34,718 nt of DNA from an uncultured Eubacterium sp. (GTDB taxonomy: Bacteria; Bacillota; Clostridia; Lachnospirales; Lachnospiraceae): assembly GCA_904420085.1 (NCBI GenBank), contig CAJFUA010000064.1, forward strand, positions 1 to 34,718, in the 5' to 3' direction. The notes beneath the pieces were generated by a model. It saw nothing but the letters and a program-made list of their open reading frames with translations. It searched no databases and was not told where the DNA came from. Shown piece by piece: positions 23,573 through 31,961 of this stretch (the first letter of the stretch is position 1; each line of letters begins with the position of its first letter). Position numbers and translations under genes: made by a program.

Positions 23573-24697
23573 ATGGAAATAAAACAAAATGTAAGTGAAT
23601 ATTTTATAAAACTGATTCGGTCGACCATCAGGAATGAAATACCATCTGAAAAACCGGAAGATATAGAGTGGCGGGATGTTTTAAATTTCGCCGCTTATCA
23701 TAAGGTGGACGAGATGGTTTTTTGTGCTGTGGAAAAGCTGCAAAATAAACCGGATAAAATCATTTTGGATAAAATGTATGCACAGCATGAAAAGAATCAG
23801 CTGGTAAATACCATTCAGCTGGCAGAGGCGGAGATGATTCTCAATGAGATTACGGCGAAAGGCATCGACATACTGCCGCTAAAAGGATATGTTCTCAAAA
23901 GCCTGTATCCTGATTCTAATTACAGGCAGATGGGGGATTTGGACTATTTACTGGAAGAGGAAAATTTAAGTAAAGCAGGACAAATTTTGCAGGAATTAGG
24001 TTACACGGCAGATGACGTGGGACTGGAAGACAGCCATGACGTATATACGAAAAAACCGTATCTGGAAGTGGAGCTGCACAGAAGGCTCCTGCCGCCTACG
24101 GAGGAGAATCACTGGTATACAGACAATATTTGGGAAAGATTACATAGAAACAAAGAAAATCAGCATATCATGGAAATGAATTGGGAAGATTTTTATCTGT
24201 ATCACCTGCTTCATTTCGAAAAACATTATTCCATGGACGGATGTGGAATCCGTTCTGTGATTGACCAGTATTATCTGATGAAATGTCTGGAAGACAGGCT
24301 GGACTGGGATTATATCAATGAGATGCTGCCGAAAATGAATTATGTGGAATTTGAATCCATGAGCAGAGGACTGGCAATGGCATGGTTTGATGATGGGGAA
24401 ATGAAAAAAGAATGGGAAGGCCCGGCAGAGTTTATTATCAACAGCGGCGCATTTGGTACATTTGAGCAGTACCAGAAATGGGTGATGGAACGGTATAAAC
24501 GGGAAGAAGGAATCAACACAAAAGCGGGATTTTTCTTTCGGAGAATGTTTATGGAACGGGAGCGGATGGAGTTTAGCTACCCCATATTAAAAAAGCATGG
24601 GTGGATGTTACCGTTTTTGTGGATACACCGGCTGTTTAAAGCTGTTATTTTCAGGCGGGGCAGAGTCAGAAGAGAATTGAAATCCTTAAAAAAATAA
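23573..24697 (+). CDS. Uncharacterised nucleotidyltransferase (PF14907-type)
   Basis: A 374-residue protein of the NTP_transf_5-like nucleotidyltransferase group. The likely active site is the segment LPLKGYVLKSLYPDS, then the Gly-Asp-Leu-Asp of RQMGDLDYLL, the paired acidic residues of a pol-beta-type fold, followed by VELHRRLLP. The C-terminal half is helical with a conserved-looking HLLHFEKHY stretch. Members of this family accompany PqqD-like and kinase genes in some lasso peptide and other RiPP clusters. Here a PqqD-like gene lies 2.2 kb downstream. It starts 9 bases after the zinc-ribbon gene, so the two are one unit. Substrate unknown. A strong terminator follows. Confidence 0.8.
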   Translation: MEIKQNVSEYFIKLIRSTIRNEIPSEKPEDIEWRDVLNFAAYHKVDEMVFCAVEKLQNKPDKIILDKMYAQHEKNQLVNTIQLAEAEMILNEITAKGIDILPLKGYVLKSLYPDSNYRQMGDLDYLLEEENLSKAGQILQELGYTADDVGLEDSHDVYTKKPYLEVELHRRLLPPTEENHWYTDNIWERLHRNKENQHIMEMNWEDFYLYHLLHFEKHYSMDGCGIRSVIDQYYLMKCLEDRLDWDYINEMLPKMNYVEFESMSRGLAMAWFDDGEMKKEWEGPAEFIINSGAFGTFEQYQKWVMERYKREEGINTKAGFFFRRMFMERERMEFSYPILKKHGWMLPFLWIHRLFKAVIFRRGRVRRELKSLKK

Positions 24698-24707
24698 AGT
24701 GAAAATG

Positions 24708-24752
24708 ATAAATGGAAATGAAAACACAAATTTCCATTTATTTTTTTTTGTT
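24708..24752 (+). terminator. Intrinsic terminator after the nucleotidyltransferase
   Basis: A perfect 12-bp stem ATAAATGGAAAT (24708-24719) with ATTTCCATTTAT (24730-24741), a 10-base loop, and a long T run after it. Confidence 0.85.
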
Positions 24753-24759
24753 TTTTGTG

Positions 24760-24843
24760 TATAATTAAAAAGTATTTTTAACAATGAAACTGCCTGTGCA
24801 TTCTCTGTATACGCAGGTATTTTCATTGGAAACACACAGGAGG
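24760..24843 (+). promoter_or_regulatory. Leader of the OPT transporter gene with hairpin
   Basis: A TATAAT (24760-24765) without a good -35 partner suggests the promoter. Downstream, CAATGAA (24782-24788) pairs with TTCATTG (24822-24828) and CCTGTG (24793-24798) with CGCAGG (24812-24817), separated by internal loops. The hairpin ends about 10 bases before AGGAGG (24838-24843), which precedes the ATG at 24849. No T run follows, so it is not a plain terminator. I do not recognise a riboswitch class. Confidence 0.5.
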
Positions 24844-24848
24844 AAATT

Positions 24849-26810
24849 ATGGATAATAAAAAAGAGTTTAAACCGTTTATCCCGGCAGATAAGATTGTGC
24901 CTGAATTTACAGTGACATCCGTTATTATCGGTCTTGTTCTGGCAGTTATATTCGGCGCAGCCAATGCCTATCTGGGATTGAGGGTTGGTATGACAGTATC
25001 GGCATCCATTCCGGCTGCCGTTATTTCCATGGGAGTAATTCGCGTTATTTTAAGAAAGGATTCCATCTTAGAAAATAACATTGTACAGACCATCGGTTCT
25101 GCCGGCGAGTCCTTAGCGGCCGGTGCTATTTTTACAATGCCTGCACTATTTATGTGGGCCATTGAGAGACCGGATGAGTTTTCACAGCCATCTTTTGTTG
25201 CGATTGCACTGGTGGCATTGTGCGGCGGTATTTTGGGTGTGTTATTTATGGTACCTCTTCGTACTGCGTTAATTGTAGAAGAACACGGTGTCCTGCCTTA
25301 TCCGGAAGGAACAGCCTGTGCAGAAGTTCTTCTGGCAGGTGAAGAAGGCGGAAGTAAGTCGAAGATTGTATTTTCAGGTCTGGGAATTGCTGCAGTGTAC
25401 AAGTTTATTGCAGACGGTCTTTGCCTGTTCCCGAGTGAGGTTGATTTTTCATTTAAAAATAAGACGTTTACCACGGCGGTAGGTATGGACGTACTTCCGG
25501 CATTGGCCGGCGTGGGATATATCTGCGGACCGAAGATTTCCAGTTACATGTTCTCCGGCGGTGTACTGTCTTATCTTGTTCTGATGCCAGCCATCGCATT
25601 TTTTGGAGGAGACAGTCTGTCCACAGTGGTTGATGAGGCAGGAAATGCTTTAGCATTTAATCAGCTTTCTCCGGGAGATATCTGGGGTGAATATATCCGG
25701 TATATCGGCGCCGGTGCAGTTGCGGCAGGCGGTATCATCAGTCTGATTAAGACGTTCCCGACCATGATAAGAACTTTTAAAAATGCCATCAAAGGATTCG
25801 GACATACAGGGGACAGTGACAGAACTTCCCGTGATATTCCGCTTCCGATTGTCTTAATCGGCATTTTGGTTCTGGCAGTGGCAATGTGGGTGATTCCTGC
25901 AATACCTGTCAGCTTTGGCGGAGCGTTGATTATTGTGGTATTCGGATTCTTTTTTGCAACGGTATCATCCCGTATGGTGGGTATCGTAGGAAGCAGTAAT
26001 AATCCGGTATCCGGCATGGCAATCGCCACATTGATTGTCACAACCATTATTTTAAAAGTTGCCGGCGGCTCTGAAGTGGAAGTCATGACGGCTGCCATTG
26101 TGATTGGTACAATTATCTGTATTATTGCAGCCATGGCAGGAGATACATCACAGGATTTAAAGACCGGATATATTGTGGGTGCAACACCAATGAAACAGCA
26201 GATTGGAGAGCTGTTGGGTGCGGTTATATCAGCGTTTGCCATCGGCGGAGTGATGTTTCTGTTAAACAGTGCATGGGAGTTTGGTTCCAGTCAGATTCCG
26301 GCACCTCAGGCATCTTTGATGAAGATGGTGGTAGAAGGTGTTGTAGGAGATAAAATGCCATGGACACTGATTTTTGTAGGTGTATTTATTGCGATTGTCG
26401 TAGAAATATTGAAAATACCTGTGCTTGCATTTGCCATTGGCTTATATCTGCCGATACATTTAAGTGCGCCGATTATGGTTGGCGGTACTGTGAAATGGTT
26501 TATTGACCGCAGAAAATATAAAAACGAGAAGGAAAAGAAACATTATGCTGAGATAGGTACACTGTATTCAGCCGGAATGATTGCCGGCGAGGGTATCGTG
26601 GGCATCTTATTAGCACTGGTAGCAGTATTTGACTGGGATATTAATTTGTCCGGTATATACGGACAGGATGGAGCAAACTTTGCAGGAAGTCTTTCATCCT
26701 TAGGAAACTGGGTCGGACTGATTGTATTTGCCCTGCTGGTTTCCACCATATTCTTTGTCTGCAGAAAGAAAAATGTTGTGGAAGTAGATACAAAAGATAT
26801 GGATGCTTAA
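24849..26810 (+). CDS. OPT family oligopeptide transporter
   Basis: A large proton-coupled membrane transporter (653 aa, about 14-16 TM segments) of the OPT family. Typical parts are the N-terminal FTVTSVIIGLVLAVIFGAAN, then AYLGLRVGMTVSASIPAAVI, the LPYPEGTACAEVLLAGEEGG loop (the conserved PEG-A-x-A-E segment), and a late APIMVGG element. Prokaryotic OPT proteins import short peptides; some relatives carry metal chelates. The downstream dipeptidase (pepD) argues for peptides here. A hairpin terminator follows, then the PqqD-like gene, so co-transcription with those genes would need read-through. Confidence 0.93.
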   Translation: MDNKKEFKPFIPADKIVPEFTVTSVIIGLVLAVIFGAANAYLGLRVGMTVSASIPAAVISMGVIRVILRKDSILENNIVQTIGSAGESLAAGAIFTMPALFMWAIERPDEFSQPSFVAIALVALCGGILGVLFMVPLRTALIVEEHGVLPYPEGTACAEVLLAGEEGGSKSKIVFSGLGIAAVYKFIADGLCLFPSEVDFSFKNKTFTTAVGMDVLPALAGVGYICGPKISSYMFSGGVLSYLVLMPAIAFFGGDSLSTVVDEAGNALAFNQLSPGDIWGEYIRYIGAGAVAAGGIISLIKTFPTMIRTFKNAIKGFGHTGDSDRTSRDIPLPIVLIGILVLAVAMWVIPAIPVSFGGALIIVVFGFFFATVSSRMVGIVGSSNNPVSGMAIATLIVTTIILKVAGGSEVEVMTAAIVIGTIICIIAAMAGDTSQDLKTGYIVGATPMKQQIGELLGAVISAFAIGGVMFLLNSAWEFGSSQIPAPQASLMKMVVEGVVGDKMPWTLIFVGVFIAIVVEILKIPVLAFAIGLYLPIHLSAPIMVGGTVKWFIDRRKYKNEKEKKHYAEIGTLYSAGMIAGEGIVGILLALVAVFDWDINLSGIYGQDGANFAGSLSSLGNWVGLIVFALLVSTIFFVCRKKNVVEVDTKDMDA

Positions 26811-26831
26811 TAAAATAAAAAATGATATAAT

Positions 26832-26877
26832 AACCTTGGATAGGCGAATAAACGTTATTGTGTTTATCCAAGGTTTT
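26832..26877 (+). terminator. Terminator between the OPT and PqqD-like genes
   Basis: AACCTTGGATA (26832-26842) pairs with TATCCAAGGTT (26865-26875) around a loop that can itself pair (ATAAAC 26848-26853 with GTTTAT 26862-26867). TTTTT follows. The T run is short, so partial read-through is possible. Confidence 0.7.
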
Positions 26878-26899
26878 TCATATTGAAGGGGAGACTGTC

Positions 26900-27244
26900 A
26901 TGGCAAAACAGAAAAAGAATTATCTGGATTATATTCCTCAGGTAAATAAAAAATGGGAACTGACCAAAGAGGGAATGGTAGAGATTACGGTAGAAAATAC
27001 GGGCATGTTTAATCGTATAGCGCAAAAGGTTTTCAAAAAGCCCAGATACAGTTTTATAAAGTTGGATGAATTTGGGAGCTGCGTATGGCAGGAAATTGAC
27101 GGAAAAAAGACCATTTATGAAATCGGACAGATTTTAAAAGTGCAGCATCAGAAAGCAGCAGACCAGTTGTATGAACGACTTGCAAAGTTTATGGGAATTT
27201 TAGAGCATAATCGGTATATTGTTTTTGTAAAAGGGGTAAAGTAA
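26900..27244 (+). CDS. PqqD-like protein, orphan
   Basis: A small (114 aa) protein with a PqqD/RRE-type winged-helix fold. In RiPP systems such domains bind leader peptides and deliver them to modifying enzymes. The PqqD core covers about 45-110 (FIKLDEFGSCVWQEIDGKKT, then YEIGQIL and LAKFMGILEHNRYIVF). About 40 extra N-terminal residues contain GMFNRIAQKVFKKP. No radical SAM enzyme or obvious precursor is nearby. The frame begins at 26858, but GGGGAG upstream of the ATG at 26900 fits better. Its stop TAA is followed immediately by the ATG of the next gene, so the two are translated together. Function is open. Confidence 0.8.
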   Translation: MAKQKKNYLDYIPQVNKKWELTKEGMVEITVENTGMFNRIAQKVFKKPRYSFIKLDEFGSCVWQEIDGKKTIYEIGQILKVQHQKAADQLYERLAKFMGILEHNRYIVFVKGVK

Positions 27245-27586
27245 ATGGAGCTGACCACAATTATTCTGGGAGTTATATTTTTTGCCATTGCCACCATGCT
27301 GATATATGGATGGGGACTGGCAAAACAAAAAAATCAGTCTCAGGATCTGATGAACTTACTGTTTAGTAAAGGGAATGGGAAAGTAAAAAAATATTTAAAG
27401 AAAAATGAATATATTACAGTTGCAGAGGTGGAGAAAATGACAGCCGGACTGGAAGCAAAGCAGCCTTTCTCCGGCAATAAGGCAGTCATTAAAGACAACA
27501 GGGACTTTGCTTTAAAACTGTTGGAATATATGGTAAAAACAGGACAGATAGAAAAAGAGGGAAGCAGATACAAAGCTGTGAAATAG
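27245..27586 (+). CDS. Small membrane-anchored protein coupled to the PqqD-like gene
   Basis: A 113-residue protein with one N-terminal TM helix (TTIILGVIFFAIATMLIYGWG) and a soluble part that looks like a short winged helix: a basic helix (GKVKKYLKKNEYITVAEVEK), then DFALKLLEYMVKTGQIEKEG and a final strand RYKAVK. It begins directly after the PqqD-like stop with GGGG as part of the ribosome site, and pepD begins 19 bases after it. I do not recognise a family. The arrangement suggests a membrane tether or partner for the PqqD-like protein. Confidence 0.7.
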   Translation: MELTTIILGVIFFAIATMLIYGWGLAKQKNQSQDLMNLLFSKGNGKVKKYLKKNEYITVAEVEKMTAGLEAKQPFSGNKAVIKDNRDFALKLLEYMVKTGQIEKEGSRYKAVK

Positions 27587-27605
27587 ATGGAGAGGAGATG
27601 GAAAG

Positions 27606-29054
27606 ATGGGAGTTTTAGAAGGAAAAGAACCGGAGAAGGTGTTTCGTTTTTTTGAGGAGATTGCAGGGATTCCCCATGGCTCAGGAAATGTAAAGCAGAT
27701 CAGTGATTATCTGGTGGAGTTTGCAAAGAAGAGGAATCTGAAATATCGTCAGGATGAAAAGCTGAATGTGATTATCTGGAAAGACGGCACGCCCGGTTAC
27801 GAGAATGCAGATACCGTAATTTTACAGGGGCATATGGATATGGTGGCCGTAAAGACGGCGGACTGTGATAAAGATATGAAAAAAGAAGGGCTGGAACTTC
27901 AGACAGACGGAGATTTCTTATGTGCAAAAGGAACGTCTCTGGGTGGAGATAATGGTATTGCAGTGGCATATGCGCTGGCCGTGTTAGACAGTGATACCAT
28001 TGCGCACCCGCCTGTTGAAGCAGTATTTACAGTAGATGAAGAGATTGGTCTTCTGGGTGCGGCTTATATTGACACATCGGATTTGAAAGGCAGGAAACTT
28101 CTAAATATGGATTCTGAAGATGAAGGTGTGTTTACCGTAAGTTGTGCGGGAGGAGCTACTGTGGAGTGTATTCTTTCCTATCACAGAGCACCTACCAATG
28201 CCCGCATCATTGAAATTAAAATAGATGGTTTTACAGGCGGTCATTCCGGCGTGGAAATTGACAAAGGCAGGGCGAATGCCAACTGCATCATGGGAAGGAT
28301 TCTTCTGAATGTATTTCAGAATGTAGGTATGCGTATCGTGTCCGCCAATGGCGGTGAGAAAGACAATGCCATTGCGAAAATCAGTGAGGCGGCCATTGCG
28401 GTTCTGCCGGAGACGGTGGAAAAAACAAAAGAGATTATTGAGCATACATTTGCGGAAGTGAAAGAAGAATATCAGTCCACGGACCCGAATGCAAAGATTC
28501 AAATAAATGTGATGGAAGAAGGGCTGTGTGAGGCAATTTCCGATATGGCAACATTATCTGTAGTGGTATCATTGGCCACCATGCCAAACGGTATTCAGAG
28601 AATGAATCCGGACATGCCCCAGATGGTGCAGACATCTCTTAACTTAGGCATATTGAAAACAGATGAAAAGACAGTGACGCTGTCCTATGCTGTGAGAAGT
28701 TCCAAAGAAACGGAAAAGAATTTCCTGATTGAAAAACTTCGGGCAATGACAGAAATATTCGGTGGAGAAATTAAAGTTTCAGGTGCATATCCGGGCTGGG
28801 AATACAAAGCCGATTCAACATTGAGAGACACGGCGGTAAAAGCATATGAATCGCTGTACGGCAAGGAGCCGGTCGTAGAGGGAATACATGCGGGCTTAGA
28901 GTGCGGAATGTTTGCAGATAAAATTGAAAATCTGGACGCCATATCCTTTGGCCCAAGCATGAAAGATGTCCACACCACAGATGAAAAACTGAGTATCTCT
29001 TCCACGGAGAGAACATGGAAACTGTTAGTAAAAATTCTGGAAATGTTAAAATAA
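27606..29054 (+). CDS. pepD: Aminoacyl-histidine dipeptidase (Xaa-His dipeptidase, M20)
   Basis: A cytoplasmic di-zinc peptidase that hydrolyses dipeptides such as carnosine. Metal ligands and catalytic residues are visible: H76-M-D78 in GHMDMV, D115 in GGDNG, E145-E146 in DEEIG and D169 in NMDSED. The last His ligand is in the C-terminal HTTDE stretch. At 482 aa it has the family length, with the lid domain in the middle (GGHSGVEIDKGRANA). AGAGGAG precedes the ATG. With the OPT transporter upstream it forms a peptide import-and-hydrolysis neighbourhood. Confidence 0.94.
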   Translation: MGVLEGKEPEKVFRFFEEIAGIPHGSGNVKQISDYLVEFAKKRNLKYRQDEKLNVIIWKDGTPGYENADTVILQGHMDMVAVKTADCDKDMKKEGLELQTDGDFLCAKGTSLGGDNGIAVAYALAVLDSDTIAHPPVEAVFTVDEEIGLLGAAYIDTSDLKGRKLLNMDSEDEGVFTVSCAGGATVECILSYHRAPTNARIIEIKIDGFTGGHSGVEIDKGRANANCIMGRILLNVFQNVGMRIVSANGGEKDNAIAKISEAAIAVLPETVEKTKEIIEHTFAEVKEEYQSTDPNAKIQINVMEEGLCEAISDMATLSVVVSLATMPNGIQRMNPDMPQMVQTSLNLGILKTDEKTVTLSYAVRSSKETEKNFLIEKLRAMTEIFGGEIKVSGAYPGWEYKADSTLRDTAVKAYESLYGKEPVVEGIHAGLECGMFADKIENLDAISFGPSMKDVHTTDEKLSISSTERTWKLLVKILEMLK

Positions 29055-29108
29055 GCAAAGAAACTGTTTGAAAACAGGTTTTGCAAACTGAAAAACTGGA
29101 GTGACAGA

Positions 29109-29552
29109 ATGAATTGGTCAAGATTGAAAAAAGATATCAGAGAAATGGCGATACCACTTATCGCCATTTCTTTATATATACTTATAGGAAATTTATTATT
29201 TGGGAAAATATGTCCTACAAGGATGTTGTTTGGGATTCCCTGTCCTGGATGTGGGACAACAAGAGCTTTCTTACTGCTGATACAGGGAAAGATAACAGAA
29301 GCAACAGTATCTAATCCCATCTGGATTCCTATTGTGGTGTTGTGGGGAATATTTTTTATAAACCGATATTTCGTCTCATCAAAAAAAGTATCTGATAAAA
29401 TTACGCATCTGTTAAAAATGTTATTGGTTATTTCATGTATTCTCTGCATGATTTATTACATATACCGCATGGTTTGCTGGTATCCCGACAGAGCGCCGAT
29501 GGTCTATGATTCAGACAATCTGCTTCGGATATGGGGATTGATTAAGAAGTAG
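29109..29552 (+). CDS. DUF2752 membrane protein
   Basis: A 147-residue membrane protein with the DUF2752 signature: a TM helix, then CPTRMLFGIPCPGCGTTRAF, in which CPxCGxTRA is the family hallmark, followed by a variable loop and two more TM helices. Its biochemical role is unknown to me; the paired Cys may bind metal or form disulfides. GGAG lies upstream of the ATG. A weak hairpin occurs at about 29060-29090 after pepD. The nadA promoter region starts just after its stop, so it may be expressed alone or with pepD. Confidence 0.88.
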   Translation: MNWSRLKKDIREMAIPLIAISLYILIGNLLFGKICPTRMLFGIPCPGCGTTRAFLLLIQGKITEATVSNPIWIPIVVLWGIFFINRYFVSSKKVSDKITHLLKMLLVISCILCMIYYIYRMVCWYPDRAPMVYDSDNLLRIWGLIKK

Positions 29553-29558
29553 GTTGCA

Positions 29559-29584
29559 TTTACAACTGTCTTGTCAGATGTAAA
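29559..29584 (+). promoter_or_regulatory. Candidate NiaR operator
   Basis: A 26-base palindrome: left arm TTTACAACTG (29559-29568), centre TCTTGT, right arm CAGATGTAAA (29575-29584); 9 of 10 arm positions are complementary. It resembles NiaR sites described in Firmicutes (a CTGTCTTGTCAG-like core) and covers the nadA -35 box. Repression with nicotinate as co-repressor is expected. niaR itself is the last gene of this operon. Confidence 0.8.
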
Positions 29585-29599
29585 AACATATGCTATAAT
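29571..29599 (+). promoter_or_regulatory. Promoter of the nadABC-niaR operon
   Basis: TTGTCA (29571-29576), a 17-base spacer and a perfect TATAAT (29594-29599) preceded by TG one base away (extended -10). The -35 lies inside the NiaR palindrome. The nadA ATG at 29663 is about 55 bases from the predicted start. Confidence 0.85.
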
Positions 29600-29662
29600 G
29601 CCATACAATACTTTGTTCTGATGGAAATATATGTATTTTCATTAGAACAGCAGGAGGAAGTT

Positions 29663-30568
29663 ATGGACAAAATTCAAAAAATTAAGGAACTGAAAAAAGA
29701 GAAAGATGTGGTCATTCTGGCGCATTACTATGTGGACGGTCAGGTACAGGAACTGGCAGACCATGTGGGAGATTCCTTTGCATTGAGTAAACTTGCCACC
29801 ACCGTGAAAAATCAGAATATTCTGTTTTGCGGTGTGAAGTTTATGGGAGAGAGTGCAAAAATTTTAAATCCAAAAAAGACAGTGATTATGCCGGATATTA
29901 CAGCGGACTGTCCTATGGCGCATATGGTAGAGATAGAAAAAATCAGACAGGTTCGGGAAATGTTTCCTGACGTAGCTGTAGTATGTTATGTAAACTCTAC
30001 GGCGGAGATTAAATCATATTCTGATGTGTGCGTTACCTCATCCAATGCCATAAAAGTGGTAAAGGCTTTGCCAAATAAAGATATCTTTTTTATACCGGAC
30101 AACAATCTGGCTGCTTATGTGGCAAAACAGGTTCCGGAGAAACATTTTATTTTTAACGACGGATTTTGTCCGATACATAAGGAGATAACAAAAGAACATA
30201 TTCTGGAGGCAAAAGCGAAACACCCCAATACGCCGGTTCTTACCCATCCGGAGTGTGTGGAGGAAGTTTTAGAGGTTTCAGATTTTATTGGAAGTACTTC
30301 AGAAATTATTGATTATGCCACAAAGTCTGAGAACAAAGAGTTTGTGATTGCCACGGAAACCGGCGTGTTTTATGAACTCCAGCAGAAAAATCCGGATAAG
30401 ATATTTTATTCCGTGAAGGGAGATCAGATTTGTCCGGACATGAAAAAAATTACGGTAGACAATGTACTGAAGGCATTGGAAAATTTTGAGCCGGAAGTAG
30501 TGATGGATGACGATACCATCGAGAGGGCAAACGCGCCGTTGGTACAAATGTTGGAACTGGCAAAGTAA
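29663..30568 (+). CDS. nadA: Quinolinate synthase
   Basis: Condenses iminoaspartate with dihydroxyacetone phosphate to quinolinate, the second step of NAD synthesis from aspartate. The three ligands of its [4Fe-4S] cluster are Cys83 (TADCPMAHM), Cys169 (NDGFCPIH) and Cys257 (GDQICPDM), the spacing expected for the family. The early AHYYVDGQVQELADHVGDS is also typical. The frame opens at 29621, but AGGAGG sits just before the ATG at 29663, giving 301 aa. First gene of the nad operon. The fourth iron is open to substrate, so the enzyme is oxygen-sensitive, in keeping with an anaerobe. Confidence 0.95.
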   Translation: MDKIQKIKELKKEKDVVILAHYYVDGQVQELADHVGDSFALSKLATTVKNQNILFCGVKFMGESAKILNPKKTVIMPDITADCPMAHMVEIEKIRQVREMFPDVAVVCYVNSTAEIKSYSDVCVTSSNAIKVVKALPNKDIFFIPDNNLAAYVAKQVPEKHFIFNDGFCPIHKEITKEHILEAKAKHPNTPVLTHPECVEEVLEVSDFIGSTSEIIDYATKSENKEFVIATETGVFYELQQKNPDKIFYSVKGDQICPDMKKITVDNVLKALENFEPEVVMDDDTIERANAPLVQMLELAK

Positions 30569-30584
30569 GAGAAAATAACAGTTG

Positions 30585-30622
30585 CGTATCAGACCATAAG
30601 CAGACAGTTTGTGTTTGATACG
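30585..30622 (+). promoter_or_regulatory. Intercistronic hairpin between nadA and nadB
   Basis: CGTATCA (30585-30591) pairs with TGATACG (30616-30622) around a 24-base loop. No T run follows, so it is probably a weak processing or stability hairpin rather than a terminator. Confidence 0.35.
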
Positions 30623-30638
30623 GGAAATCGAGATAAAT

Positions 30639-31961
30639 ATGAAAACAGATATTATAATAGTGGGAAGCGGATGCGCAGGAATGTACTGTGCTCTCCATCT
30701 TCCGAAAGATAAAAATATACTCATTGTCACAAAAGATATTGTGGAGCACAGCGATTCCTATCTGGCGCAGGGCGGAATGTGCATGTTAAAGAATGAAGAT
30801 GACTTCGACAGTTATTTTTATGACACCATGAAAGCGGGACATTTTGAGAATGATACGGCAGCGGTAGAGACCATGATCAAATCATCTCCTGACGTGGTTA
30901 AAGATTTGTTAAGTTACGGCGTGGATTTTGCCAGAGATGAAGATGGAAATCTGGCATTTACAAAAGAAGGCGCCCATGCCAGAAACCGTATATTGTACCA
31001 CAAAGATATTACGGGAAAAGAAATTACCAGTCATATTTATGAAGAAGTGAAGAAGCAACCGAATATCGTGATAAAGGAACATTGGACCATGGTTGACATA
31101 ATCTGTAGTCAAAACGAATGTTGTGGTATCGTCGTGCAAAAGGACAATGGAAAACTTGACAGTATTTTGGCGGACTATACCGTATTAGCCAGCGGAGGAA
31201 TCGGCGGAATTTACAGATATTCTACCAATTACAGACATCTGACCGGTGATGCGGTGGCACTGGCCATCCGGCATGGCGTGGAATTGAAGGACATTGACTA
31301 TGTACAGATACATCCCACCACCTTTTATTCAGAAAAAGAGGAAGACAGAAGTTTTCTGATTTCCGAGTCGGTGCGGGGAGAAGGAGCCCAACTGTTTGAT
31401 AAAAACAGGCAGAGGTTTACCGATGAACTTCTTCCAAGAGATATTCTCACCCATAACATTAAAAAACAGATGAAGAAAGACGGCACCAGCCATGTATGGC
31501 TGTCCATGCGACCGATAGAACAGGAACAGTTGGATTTACATTTTCCAAACATTGTAAAACACTGCAAAGAACATGGTTACAATGTGCCAAAGGAAATGAT
31601 TCCCGTAGTTCCGGCACAGCATTATTTTATGGGAGGTATCAAAGTCAATCTTCAAAGTAAAACTTCCATGGAACGTTTATATGCCGTGGGAGAGACTGCA
31701 TGTAACGGCGTGCATGGAAGAAACCGGCTGGCAAGCAATTCCCTGCTGGAAAGTATGGTTTTTGCAAAGAGAGCCGCAAAAGACATTGCAGAAGAGATAC
31801 AGCAGGGTAAAAATCCGAAACATCAGGATACATACCAGATTGACTGGAAACAGTATGAAGATTTAAGCCGGTGGAACCGGGAGAACAGACAGTTCATTTT
31901 AGATAAAATAGAAGAAAATAAAAACGAAAGAATGACAGACAGGGAGGAGAAAGATGTTTGA
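30639..31961 (+). CDS. nadB: L-aspartate oxidase
   Basis: A flavoprotein that oxidises L-aspartate to iminoaspartate, the first step of the pathway. The FAD-binding signature is IIIVGSGCAGMYCALHLP at the N-terminus. The second flavin motif is HGRNRLASNSLLES, the hallmark of the NadB/SdhA family, preceded by AVGETACNGV. The active-site stretch HPTTFY and the RGEGAQL segment are present. In anaerobes fumarate, rather than oxygen, would accept the electrons. The ATG at 30639 is chosen over a TTG at 30609 because the protein then starts with MKTDIIIVG like relatives; the ribosome site is weak. At 440 aa it is shorter than the E. coli enzyme. It overlaps nadC by 8 bases. Confidence 0.93.
   Translation: MKTDIIIVGSGCAGMYCALHLPKDKNILIVTKDIVEHSDSYLAQGGMCMLKNEDDFDSYFYDTMKAGHFENDTAAVETMIKSSPDVVKDLLSYGVDFARDEDGNLAFTKEGAHARNRILYHKDITGKEITSHIYEEVKKQPNIVIKEHWTMVDIICSQNECCGIVVQKDNGKLDSILADYTVLASGGIGGIYRYSTNYRHLTGDAVALAIRHGVELKDIDYVQIHPTTFYSEKEEDRSFLISESVRGEGAQLFDKNRQRFTDELLPRDILTHNIKKQMKKDGTSHVWLSMRPIEQEQLDLHFPNIVKHCKEHGYNVPKEMIPVVPAQHYFMGGIKVNLQSKTSMERLYAVGETACNGVHGRNRLASNSLLESMVFAKRAAKDIAEEIQQGKNPKHQDTYQIDWKQYEDLSRWNRENRQFILDKIEENKNERMTDREEKDV

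Noticed and set aside
23149-23628. A minus-strand frame with Gly-Ala-Ser-Val repeats
   Set aside because: It is the antisense reading of the 12-bp Pro-Thr-Glu repeats in the zinc-ribbon gene and has no independent ribosome site.
29056-29090. Hairpin after pepD considered as a terminator
   Set aside because: The stem is only about five pairs with mismatches and no clear T run.
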